Of a stretch of DNA of 6,971 bases, positions 1-5,937 are shown in pieces. The notes beneath the pieces were generated by a model. It made no database searches. It saw only the letters and a list, made by a program, of their open reading frames with translations, and had not been told where the DNA came from. A program made the position numbers and the translations under genes. Origin of the DNA: Planctomycetia bacterium. GTDB lineage: Bacteria; Planctomycetota; Phycisphaerae; Phycisphaerales; UBA1924. The stretch spans positions 1-6,971 of the forward strand of contig SXOY01000243.1 of NCBI GenBank assembly GCA_005776545.1, given 5' to 3'. Position 1 is the stretch's first letter. The number at the start of each line of letters is the position of its first letter.

Positions 1-119
1 TCATTGCTCACACTTCCAAAGTTCGGAATGACAATTGCTGCGAGAATTCCAATGATCACAATGACGATCATGGCTTCAAACAAAGTAAACGCGCGGCGGA
101 CTGGTAGGTCTAGTGTCAT
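1..119 (-). CDS. Prepilin-type N-terminal cleavage/methylation protein (partial)
   Basis: Only the first 39 or so codons are present; the gene runs off the left edge. The product begins MTLDLPVRRA followed by FTLFEAMIVIVIIGILAAIV, a class III (type IV prepilin) signal: a short basic leader, a prepilin peptidase site before Phe, Glu at +5 of the mature protein, and a hydrophobic helix that anchors the subunit in the inner membrane before assembly. It is probably a pseudopilin or minor pilin of the machine encoded upstream; GspG and GspH types cannot be told apart from this fragment. Residue -1 is Ala rather than the usual Gly. I chose the ATG at 119 because GGAG lies 8 bases upstream (131-128). 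An in-frame ATG at 149 overlaps the gspF stop as ATGA but has no visible ribosome-binding site; it would add ten residues to the leader. Confidence 0.85.
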   Translation of the reverse strand, partial: MTLDLPVRRAFTLFEAMIVIVIIGILAAIVIPNFGSVSN

Positions 120-145
120 AGGAACTTCTCCGACTGTCGCAACTG

Positions 146-1357
146 TCATTTTTTGATACTTGCCATTTTCCACATTGGGAGGAAGACCGAGAGTGCAATG
201 AGAAGCACGATTCCTGCGAGTGCAAATGTCAGAATGGGCTCAATAATCGTGTTAATGTTCTTAGTCAGATGGCTTGCTTCTCGTTCATAATGATCCGCAA
301 TAATGCGGCAGGAACGGGACATTTCCGCAGAGTCCTTGCCCGCCGAGAGAATTCGCTTTGAGAAATTCGGAAGGTACTTACTCGAACGAATGACGCCATC
401 GACAGTCTCGCCGCCACGGAGCCGTTCTGCCATCGACCGACATTCATTCGCAAACAGCGGCCTCCCGCTGGCGCGACCAGAAATCTCGATCGACTCAATA
501 ACATCCAGTCCCGAAGAGAGTCCGATGCTCATCACTCGAACGAATCGAGACGCGGTCACTGCCGTGAGAATCCGAGAAATATAAGGAGTCTTAAGCAAGA
601 GACCCTCAATTACATTTCTTCCGCCCTCAGTACGCCAACTGCATACCAACCCGATGAGGGCGCTCACCAGTCCGGTTGAATACGCCCACCAGTAGGTTTT
701 GACATTCTCGCCAACGACTTGCAGCACACGAGTGGTAATTGGCATTTCCACACCCTGCGATGCAAATGTCGCAGCAAACTTGGGAATAACAAACACGACA
801 ATAACAGTGACCGCGATTGCTACGGCAACCAACACAATGGTCGGATACGCCATCGCCCGCTTGATCAACTGCTTGGTTTCCTTGGTCTTTTCCAGGAGAT
901 CCGCAAGCAATTTCATCACACTGACAAGGTCGCCTGATCGCTCAGCTGCTCGCAGTGTCTCAATGTATACATCGCCGAAATGCTGCCGATGCCGCGCCAA
1001 TGCCTCTGTAAGCGGCGATCCCGACTCAATCGCGACCGCCACATCGTTGAGCATTTCCTTCAGGGCGCTGTTTTTTTCGTTTTCGGCAATGCTCGCCAAC
1101 CCGCGTGCCAATGGTATTTTCGCTTCGACCAAAACCGCGAGTTCGCGTGTTAGCTCGGTGATGTGATCCGGCTTGATCGTGTTGCTGCTGAAAGAAAACA
1201 CCGGAGAATCCGCACGGTCCGCCACAAGCTTCAGCGGAGTCAGACCTCGAGCACCCAGACGCCGAAACGCTTCAACTTGAGATGGCGCGAGTATCTCACC
1301 ATCCTGCTTGTTGCCGGCAGCATCAATGGCCTCAAATATGAACCGAGTGTCGCTCAT
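146..1357 (-). CDS. gspF: Type II secretion / type IV pilus inner-membrane platform protein, GspF/PilC family
   Basis: This 403-residue protein has the size and layout of GspF/PilC, the polytopic platform that couples the cytoplasmic ATPase to pilus or pseudopilus assembly. Two repeated T2SSF domains are visible, roughly residues 65-193 and 267-390. Each starts with a helical cytoplasmic bundle (for example ELTRELAVLVEAKIPLARGL and RFVRVMSIGLSSGLDVIES). Hydrophobic segments lie near 172-192, 223-240 and 376-397, giving the usual three membrane passes. The N-terminal 60 residues resemble the leading region of GspF (FEAIDAAGNKQDGEI). The start overlaps the stop of the ATPase gene by four bases (ATGA), with GAGG about 9 bases upstream inside the ATPase coding end, so translation is probably coupled. 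The family is certain. Whether the machine is a secretion system or a pilus is not settled here, so the symbol is by family. Confidence 0.93.
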   Translation of the reverse strand: MSDTRFIFEAIDAAGNKQDGEILAPSQVEAFRRLGARGLTPLKLVADRADSPVFSFSSNTIKPDHITELTRELAVLVEAKIPLARGLASIAENEKNSALKEMLNDVAVAIESGSPLTEALARHRQHFGDVYIETLRAAERSGDLVSVMKLLADLLEKTKETKQLIKRAMAYPTIVLVAVAIAVTVIVVFVIPKFAATFASQGVEMPITTRVLQVVGENVKTYWWAYSTGLVSALIGLVCSWRTEGGRNVIEGLLLKTPYISRILTAVTASRFVRVMSIGLSSGLDVIESIEISGRASGRPLFANECRSMAERLRGGETVDGVIRSSKYLPNFSKRILSAGKDSAEMSRSCRIIADHYEREASHLTKNINTIIEPILTFALAGIVLLIALSVFLPMWKMASIKK

Positions 1358-3033
1358 GCCGCAATCCTCGCTATCTGAGCAGGTTTCGCATCCGCTTCTT
1401 CAAGCTCAGAACGAAGCATGAGCAGCTCTTTCACAGGAATCTTCCCAGCGAGTGCCTTCGCCATGCCGTCGACCCACATCGGACGGAATCCATCGAGTGC
1501 CGCCCCTGCAGCGATCTCTGTGATAGGGCGATTGGTTTCAATCAGCTTGCGCACACGCCCAGTGACTCTGAACATCTCGAACGCACCAATGCGACCTCGA
1601 CAGCCAGAATTGCCACAGCGGGGGCAGCCAGCGCCGACTCGCAATTTTGCCGCGTCCGCCGGGTTTATCCCAAGCGCATCAAGCAAGTGCTGGTCCGGCG
1701 AATCCGGCATAGCACACTCTTCGCACACTTTCCGCGCCAGACGCTGTGCCACAATGCAAAGCAGCGCGTTGCACATCGCATAACCGGGAACTCCCATGGC
1801 CGTAAGCCGTGGCAACGAACCGATCGCGTCATTCGTATGCAGTGTGGATAACACCAAGTGTCCAGTAAGCGCTGCCTGCACTGCGATCTTCGCAGTCTCT
1901 TCGTCGCGGATTTCGCCAACAAGGACAACGTTTGGATCCTGCCGCAGAATTGAGCGCAGCGCGCCCGAGAAAGTAAGTCCGACTTCGGCATTTACCTGAA
2001 TCTGCCGAACCAGCGGCAACCGAATCTCCACTGGATCTTCGATCGTCATGATGTTGCGATGCGGTGCATTGAGTGCCGCGAGCGCGGTATAGAGCGTGGT
2101 GGTCTTGCCTGATCCGGTCGGTCCCGTGACAAGAATCATCCCGTGCGGCTTGTTAATGCACTCGTCATACCACTTCGTCATGTCAGCCGGCATGTTGAGA
2201 TCAGCGATACTCCCAACCGTGAGCGCCGAACGAAGCAATCGCATGACGACGTTCTCGCCGTGGATAGTCGGCAGTGTCGAGAGTCGAATATCAACGCTGT
2301 TACTGCCATTGGAATACCGGAACTTCCCATCCTGTGGCTTGCGTGTCTGCGTGAGATCGAGCTTCGCCAGCACTTTGAGACGCTGCACGATACCCGGATG
2401 CATCGACTTGGGTGGTCCCTGAAGTGATCTCAATGTACCGTCGACGCGATATCGAAGATGAAGCGTCTGCTCATCAGGATTGATGTGAATATCACTTGCC
2501 CCATCTTCCATCGCTGCAAGCAATATCTGATTAACAGCAGCGACAATTGGCTCATCGCCAGTAGTCAGGTCTTTTTCATCGGCAGATCCTTGGGCATCTG
2601 AATCACGCCCCTGGCTCAGCGAGTACGCACGCGCAATCAGGCCTTTGAGCGACTGTGCATCGCACACCACCGGATCGACTTCACGTTTCAAGATCTGACG
2701 AATCTGATCAATGGCCTGAAGGTTCAGCGGATCAAGCATCGCAATGGTGGCGATATTGTCAAAAACAAACAACGGAAAACTCACCAGGCGTTCAGCGACA
2801 TTTCGCGGGATCAACTGTGCATTTCGTTGATCAACTTCATACGCCGCGAGATCCACAAATGGATATTCACATATCTTCGCGCGAGCAATAGCCAGTATTC
2901 GATGTGTGACCGCTCCGCCAGACACCAGGTGGTCAAGAACATCACCGCCAGAGCGGGACGCCTTTGTAACATCATCATCTGTGACAATCTTGTCGGCAAG
3001 CAATGTTCGTAGCAGGAACGAATTAGTATCCAT
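1354..3033 (-). CDS. gspE: Secretion/pilus assembly ATPase, GspE/PulE/PilB family
   Basis: A 559-residue hexameric AAA-like ATPase that powers pseudopilus or pilus extension from the cytoplasmic face of the inner membrane. The catalytic motifs are all present: Walker A GPTGSGKT (304-311), Asp box with IEDPVE (331-336), Walker B with VLVGEIRDEE (370-379), and His box GHLVLSTLHTND (391-402). A zinc-binding pair CxxC...CxxC lies at C437/C440 and C470/C473, as in GspE and PilB but not in PilT-type retraction ATPases. Residues about 7-140 resemble a T2SSE_N/MshEN domain: two related helical stretches, the second ending in YPFVDL (57-62), followed by an alpha/beta part. In MshE-type proteins this domain binds cyclic-di-GMP; here the motifs look degenerate. 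The start has a near-perfect AAGGAGG six bases upstream. The gene lies 12 bases after the PilZ gene and overlaps gspF. GspE versus PilB cannot be decided from this window alone. Confidence 0.95.
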   Translation of the reverse strand: MDTNSFLLRTLLADKIVTDDDVTKASRSGGDVLDHLVSGGAVTHRILAIARAKICEYPFVDLAAYEVDQRNAQLIPRNVAERLVSFPLFVFDNIATIAMLDPLNLQAIDQIRQILKREVDPVVCDAQSLKGLIARAYSLSQGRDSDAQGSADEKDLTTGDEPIVAAVNQILLAAMEDGASDIHINPDEQTLHLRYRVDGTLRSLQGPPKSMHPGIVQRLKVLAKLDLTQTRKPQDGKFRYSNGSNSVDIRLSTLPTIHGENVVMRLLRSALTVGSIADLNMPADMTKWYDECINKPHGMILVTGPTGSGKTTTLYTALAALNAPHRNIMTIEDPVEIRLPLVRQIQVNAEVGLTFSGALRSILRQDPNVVLVGEIRDEETAKIAVQAALTGHLVLSTLHTNDAIGSLPRLTAMGVPGYAMCNALLCIVAQRLARKVCEECAMPDSPDQHLLDALGINPADAAKLRVGAGCPRCGNSGCRGRIGAFEMFRVTGRVRKLIETNRPITEIAAGAALDGFRPMWVDGMAKALAGKIPVKELLMLRSELEEADAKPAQIARIAA

Positions 3034-3039
3034 GACGTT

Positions 3040-3046
3040 CCTCCTT
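3040..3046 (-). promoter_or_regulatory. Strong ribosome-binding site of the ATPase gene, abutting the PilZ stop
   Basis: On the minus strand the PilZ stop codon TAA runs directly into AAGGAGG, six bases before the ATPase ATG at 3033. A ribosome finishing the PilZ gene would sit on this site, so efficient reinitiation is likely. It is the best Shine-Dalgarno match in the operon and fixes the ATPase start. Confidence 0.8.
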
Positions 3047-3432
3047 TAGTGGAATTGCTCAACAATGGTGTGAAGCGCTTGACGATGTTCAGGCGTGAGG
3101 TTCTCAAACGCGCCACCAATCAAGTACGCCGGCCGACGATCCGTCATCTGTACTCGCTGCACTCGAAGCGAAAGTTCGACCAATGGCGTAATCGATTCCG
3201 TTGGTCCCAGGACTCGCACCACAATGATGCTGCGGCGTGGCACAAAGACAGTGGACATAAACGCCAGACCACCTTCAGAAAGATCAATGATGTCTGCGTC
3301 CAGCCAACCACCCGGTCCCGATGCGGTAAATCGTACAATCGACTTGTATTCCGGTGCGATCATGAATTTGCCTCGCAAACTCACATCGAGTCGAGAATGT
3401 CGCCGAATCGCTAGCGGTTCCTGAGTGGTCAT
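3046..3432 (-). CDS. PilZ-domain protein (likely cyclic-di-GMP receptor)
   Basis: With the start chosen here the product has 128 residues and is essentially one PilZ domain. The two cyclic-di-GMP signature motifs are present: RxxxR as RRHSR (residues 10-14) and (D/N)xSxxG as DLSEGG (50-55). Beta strands follow (IIVVRVLG, ELSLRVQRVQ, YLIGGAFENL), then a C-terminal helix (PEHRQALHTIVEQF). No membrane segment or signal peptide is seen, so it should be cytoplasmic. It is the first gene of the pilus/secretion operon, which suggests it relays cyclic-di-GMP level to the ATPase or platform. I chose the ATG at 3432 because AAGGA stands 7 bases upstream and the PilZ motif follows within ten residues, as is common in single-domain PilZ proteins. 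The frame stays open to a GTG at 3603, which would add 57 residues (185 in all) without recognisable domain or good ribosome-binding site; an ATG at 3465 is a third option. Confidence 0.85.
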   Translation of the reverse strand: MTTQEPLAIRRHSRLDVSLRGKFMIAPEYKSIVRFTASGPGGWLDADIIDLSEGGLAFMSTVFVPRRSIIVVRVLGPTESITPLVELSLRVQRVQMTDRRPAYLIGGAFENLTPEHRQALHTIVEQFH

Positions 3433-3552
3433 ATCTTCTTCCTTGAACTGCCGAAAAATTGACATGCCATTTGTGCTGGCCGCCAACCCACCTCGAATCG
3501 GCGGGACTTCCAGGGCGGTTGAGGCCAATTGACCTTCCGGTAACGTGAACTT

Positions 3553-3558
3553 GTTATA
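3553..3558 (-). promoter_or_regulatory. Possible -10 element for the PilZ-ATPase-platform operon
   Basis: The minus strand reads TATAAC here, five of six matches to the sigma70 -10 consensus. Seventeen bases upstream lies TGTACT (3581-3576), a poor -35. A transcript from here would begin near 3546, leaving a leader of about 115 bases before the ATG at 3432. If used, it would rule out the longer GTG start at 3603 for that transcript. The match is weak and could be chance. Confidence 0.2.
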
Positions 3559-3662
3559 GGACCTATCGATTCCGAAGTACAGTTCGTTTTTTGTTAGCAT
3601 CACACGCTAAAACCACGCCTCAATACCCACCACATCTTCGTTCTTCAGTCCTATGATGGGGT

Positions 3663-3873
3663 ATCTCGCGGTTCTACCGTTTCGCGGGGTTCGGTGTCCA
3701 AGGTAGGTGAACCTTGGTATTCGATTCTTGTGTTCATTTTGTAATTCTCGGTCACATAACTGTGGCCAATTTGAAGCGCCCTTATGCGGCTCGTGTATCC
3801 GTCTCGTCATTAACAACGAGGTAGATACAAACGGTGGGCTTGCCGCGGTGTCGCTGCTAGAAAGGTTTTGTGT
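3663..3873 (+). promoter_or_regulatory. Structured 5' leader of rpsB with four consecutive hairpins (candidate S2 autoregulatory element)
   Basis: Within the gene-free stretch 3433-3873 I can fold four hairpins by eye. (1) 3663-3670 with 3683-3690: eight pairs including two U-G. (2) 3698-3704 with 3711-3717: CCAAGGT/ACCTTGG, seven perfect pairs, 6-base loop. (3) 3750-3756 with 3761-3767: seven pairs with one U-G and a UAAC loop. (4) 3794-3807 with 3816-3829: TGTATC/GATACA outer stem, one C-A mismatch, two wobble pairs, then CTCGT/ACGAG, 8-base loop. The wobble pairs in 1, 3 and 4 form only in plus-strand RNA, which assigns them to the rpsB transcript. S2 is known to repress its own mRNA through a structured leader in enterobacteria; homology to that element is not shown. 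No convincing -35/-10 pair is visible; TGTAAT at 3740-3745 is the best -10 but would leave out hairpins 1 and 2. The rpsB ribosome-binding site AAAGG (3861-3865) follows. Confidence 0.5.
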
Positions 3874-4704
3874 ATGGCAAATACTCTTGTTCAAGATCTG
3901 ATCGAATCAGGCATTCACTTCGGCCAACGTGCCAGTGCCTGGAACCCGAAAATGCAGCCGTATATCTACGGTAAACGCAACGGGATTCACATCATCGATA
4001 TCAAGGAAACCGTCAAGGGTCTCCTCCTCGCCAAACGCCTCATCGGCGCCACCGTCACCTCAGGCAAAGATGTCTGCTTTGTCGGCACCAAACGCCAAGC
4101 CAAGGCCGTCCTCGAAGCCCGTGTCAAAGATGTCAAGCAGCACTACGTCACTGAGCGCTGGCTCGGCGGCACACTCACCAACTTCCGCACCATTCGCTCA
4201 CGCCTCAAGCGCCTCGAAGAACTCGAAGCCATCGAAGCCAAGGGCGGCAGCGATGCCAAGTACTCCAAGAAGATGGAGTCTCAGCTCCGCCGCGAAAAGC
4301 GCCGCATTCTTCGCAACCTTGAGGGCGTCCGGAGCATGGAAAAGCTCCCAGGCATCATCGTTGTCTTTGATCTCAAGCGCGAACTCACCGCTCTCAAGGA
4401 AGCCAAGAAACTCGGCATCACCACCATCGGCCTGATCGATACCGATGGCGATCCCGATCTCGTAGATATCGCAATTCCCGGAAACGACGATTCGATGCGC
4501 GCCATCGACGTGGTTGTCCGCGAACTCTGCCTCGCAGTGGCTGAAGGCCGCCAGGCACGCGACGAAGCCAAGGGCACCGCATCTGCCGGTGGCAGCGAAC
4601 GCTCGGATCGCCCCGAAGCCCCCAAGGGCGATGGCAAACCTGACGGCGCACGCCGCGCCCGTCGCCCGTCTTCCAAAGCAGATGAAGTTGCCGCAAGCAA
4701 CTGA
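3874..4704 (+). CDS. rpsB: 30S ribosomal protein S2
   Basis: The 276-residue product is ribosomal protein S2, which joins the small subunit late and sits between head and body near S1 in bacteria that use it. Family landmarks: LIESGIHFGQRASAWNPKM (9-27), YIYGKRNGIHIIDI (30-43), FVGTKRQA (69-76), RWLGGTLTNFRTI (95-107) and IDTDGDPDLVDIAIPGNDD (188-206). It is longer than the E. coli protein (241 residues) because of a polar, low-complexity, basic tail from about residue 230, rich in Gly, Ala, Arg, Pro and Ser and probably disordered. The ATG at 3874 is preceded by AAAGG with an 8-base spacer. A TTG two codons earlier (3868) keeps the frame but lies too close to that site. tsf follows 120 bases downstream, the classical rpsB-tsf order. 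Expression is probably set by the structured leader. Confidence 0.98.
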   Translation: MANTLVQDLIESGIHFGQRASAWNPKMQPYIYGKRNGIHIIDIKETVKGLLLAKRLIGATVTSGKDVCFVGTKRQAKAVLEARVKDVKQHYVTERWLGGTLTNFRTIRSRLKRLEELEAIEAKGGSDAKYSKKMESQLRREKRRILRNLEGVRSMEKLPGIIVVFDLKRELTALKEAKKLGITTIGLIDTDGDPDLVDIAIPGNDDSMRAIDVVVRELCLAVAEGRQARDEAKGTASAGGSERSDRPEAPKGDGKPDGARRARRPSSKADEVAASN

Positions 4705-4764
4705 GTTTGCCCGTTGAATGCACGTTGAATCTGTCCGATCGAATTTCTCAGTACACAACCAGCG

Positions 4765-4795
4765 CCGTGTTACTTCCGTGACACGGATGCTTTTT
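4765..4795 (+). terminator. Terminator-like hairpin between rpsB and tsf (possible attenuator)
   Basis: CCGTGTTAC (4765-4773) pairs with GTGACACGG (4778-4786) over nine base pairs, one of them U-G, around a TTCC tetraloop. Four bases later comes TTTTT (4791-4795). The stem is only moderately GC-rich and the T-run is offset, so partial rather than full termination seems likely. It lies 61 bases after the rpsB stop and 30 bases before the tsf start, so it could set the S2 to EF-Ts ratio or protect the rpsB 3' end from decay. Confidence 0.5.
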
Positions 4796-4824
4796 CACCA
4801 GCAAACGCAAGAAGGATTTGAATC

Positions 4825-5625
4825 ATGGCCGAAATTAATGCCAAAGACGTAATGAAACTCCGCGACCGCACTGGACTCCAGATGATGGCCTGCAAAGCCG
4901 CATTGAACGAAGCTGGCGGCGACTTCGAGAAAGCCGAAGAACTTCTCCGCAAGCAGCTTAAAGGCAAGATGGAGTCACGCGCAGGTCGTGCAGCCGGCGA
5001 AGGCGCAGTCAAGGTCTCCGTCGGAAATGGCGGCGCAACCATCGTCGAAATCCGCGCTGAAACCGACTTCACTGCCAAGGCCGAGAAATTCCAGGCCATG
5101 GCCCAGAAGATCGCAGACCTCTCACTCGCCGCAGGCGCTGGCACAGTCTCCGCAACCCCCGCGATGACCGCCGCTCTCGACGAAGTGAAAATCGCCACCA
5201 ACGAAAACTGCTCGATCGCTCGCATGCAGAAGTACTCCGGCGGCAAGTTCGGCACCTACGTTCACCACGATGGCAAAACCGCCGTCGTTGTCCAGGCCGA
5301 TGGCCCAGTCACTGAAGATGTCCTCAAAGACATCTGCATGCACATCGCCGCGGCCAGCCCTCGCCCCCTCGCAGTCAGCCCCGACGAACTGCCCGCCGCG
5401 GTCGTCGAAAAAGAACGCAAGTTCCGCCTTGAGCAAGCCATGGAATCCGGCAAGCCCAAGGAAATCGCTGAAAAGATGGTCGAAGGCGGCATGCGCAAGT
5501 TCTTCGAAGAAATCGCACTCCTCGAACAACCCTATATCCGCGACGAAAAGAAGAAGATCAAAGACTTGGTCACCGGCAGCACCATCAAGGCGTTCAGCCG
5601 CTGGTCAGTTGGCGAAGAAGCCTGA
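4825..5625 (+). CDS. tsf: Translation elongation factor Ts
   Basis: The 266-residue product is EF-Ts, the cytoplasmic guanine-nucleotide exchange factor that releases GDP from EF-Tu. The N-terminal UBA-like domain is clear (KLRDRTGLQMMACKAALNEA, 11-30, then DFEKAEELLRK). The EF-Tu-contacting TDF motif is at 80-82 within VEIRAETDFTAKAEKF. Core features follow: HIAAASPRPL (173-182) and a C-terminal module EGGMRKFFEEIALLEQPYI (220-238), ending in SRWSVGEEA. Its length is slightly below the E. coli protein (283 residues). Small departures from the common pattern are Leu-Gln where Ala-Gly usually follows TG in the UBA, and Thr where Val usually follows TDF. GAAGGA (4811-4816) stands 8 bases before the ATG. 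It is the second gene of the rpsB operon and is closed by a strong terminator. Confidence 0.98.
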   Translation: MAEINAKDVMKLRDRTGLQMMACKAALNEAGGDFEKAEELLRKQLKGKMESRAGRAAGEGAVKVSVGNGGATIVEIRAETDFTAKAEKFQAMAQKIADLSLAAGAGTVSATPAMTAALDEVKIATNENCSIARMQKYSGGKFGTYVHHDGKTAVVVQADGPVTEDVLKDICMHIAAASPRPLAVSPDELPAAVVEKERKFRLEQAMESGKPKEIAEKMVEGGMRKFFEEIALLEQPYIRDEKKKIKDLVTGSTIKAFSRWSVGEEA

Positions 5626-5662
5626 TTTGTTAGCTGTTTGATAGTTAAAATACACACCAAAG

Positions 5663-5696
5663 CGGCTGCGAACCTCCTTCGCAGCCGTTTTTATTT
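5663..5696 (+). terminator. Intrinsic terminator of the rpsB-tsf operon
   Basis: CGGCTGCGAA (5663-5672) pairs perfectly with TTCGCAGCCG (5678-5687) around a CCTCC loop. TTTTTATTT follows at once (5688-5696). The A-rich bases before the stem (AAAG) can also pair with the T-run. This is a textbook Rho-independent terminator 37 bases after the tsf stop. Confidence 0.93.
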
Positions 5697-5779
5697 GCCC
5701 ATGTTTGTCCTGGGCACCCCTATGCCGAATACGCAAGTCGTTGGGAATATGAGGTTTATGAAAAATATTCCACACTTTC

Positions 5780-5808
5780 CTGGCACAACCAAAAATCTGT
5801 GGCATATT
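5780..5808 (+). promoter_or_regulatory. Weak sigma70-like promoter for a small RNA or the symporter gene
   Basis: CTGGCA (5780-5785, four of six to TTGACA) and CATATT (5803-5808, four of six to TATAAT) are spaced 17 bases. Transcription would begin near 5815, after the strong tsf terminator and before a second terminator at 5844-5879. The need for some promoter between the two terminators supports it more than the match does. Confidence 0.28.
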
Positions 5809-5814
5809 TAAGTT

Positions 5815-5879
5815 GTCTTGTCTCTCTCTCCTCCTATTGGAACCAGCCCCGCGCGGAACACGGGGCTGTTTCCTTTTTT
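5815..5879 (+). ncRNA. Candidate small RNA or attenuated leader with an anti-Shine-Dalgarno-like CUCCUCCU
   Basis: Between two intrinsic terminators lies a short stretch with no gene: a promoter-like sequence, the pyrimidine tract TCTCTCTCTCCTCCT (5821-5835), and then a terminator hairpin with a T-run. A transcript from about 5815 to 5879 would be about 65 nt, with an unpaired C/U-rich 5' part and a terminator stem. Unpaired CCUCC-type segments in small RNAs of some other bacteria bind ribosome-binding sites of target mRNAs. Here this is only an inference; the same layout would fit a terminated leader of the symporter gene. No family is recognised and the 5' end is a guess. Confidence 0.25.
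5844..5879 (+). terminator. Intrinsic terminator upstream of the symporter gene
   Basis: CAGCCCCG (5844-5851) pairs perfectly with CGGGGCTG (5861-5868) around a nine-base loop, followed by GTTTCC-free spacing of five bases and TTTTTT (5874-5879). The very GC-rich stem makes termination likely. It is 58 bases before the symporter ATG and cannot serve tsf alone, since tsf already has its own terminator 150 bases upstream. It is either a second safeguard, the end of a small RNA, or an attenuator. Confidence 0.75.
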
Positions 5880-5937
5880 AGGGTTTATTGGTTTTTGTTG
5901 AGCGTGACCAGGCGCATCCATCCCCCTAGTGTCGCGC

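Noticed and set aside
699..1166. Plus-strand open frame of 155 codons over gspF
   Set aside because: Antisense to a conserved GspF-family gene, Thr/Ser-rich shadow composition, no ribosome-binding site noted.
3687..3700. tRNA T-arm-like GGTTCGG sequence
   Set aside because: No matching acceptor, anticodon or D arms around it; it fits into the hairpin series instead.
3553..3873. Cyclic-di-GMP riboswitch on the minus strand before the PilZ operon
   Set aside because: I looked for a GEMM-like core because of the PilZ gene, found none, and the wobble pairs assign the structures to the plus strand.
3607..3894. Minus-strand open frame of 95 codons in the divergent region
   Set aside because: It overlaps the rpsB start and the structured leader, shows no domain and no credible start signal.
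4198..4758. Minus-strand open frame of 186 codons over rpsB
   Set aside because: Antisense shadow of the conserved S2 gene; its composition mirrors S2 codons and no family is recognisable.
5781..5800. Sigma54-like TGGCAC element
   Set aside because: The required TTGC-type -12 element at proper spacing is absent.
5605..5805. Minus-strand open frame of 66 codons after tsf, with GGAGGAG upstream
   Set aside because: It runs through the strong tsf terminator and into tsf, and the GGAGG is about 24 bases from the ATG, too far. The GGAGG is simply the complement of the pyrimidine tract.
5701..5811. Plus-strand small open frame of 36 codons (internal starts at 5722, 5749 and 5758)
   Set aside because: It starts directly after the tsf terminator without promoter or good ribosome-binding site, and the product resembles nothing I know. 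GAGG before 5758 is too close for a good site.
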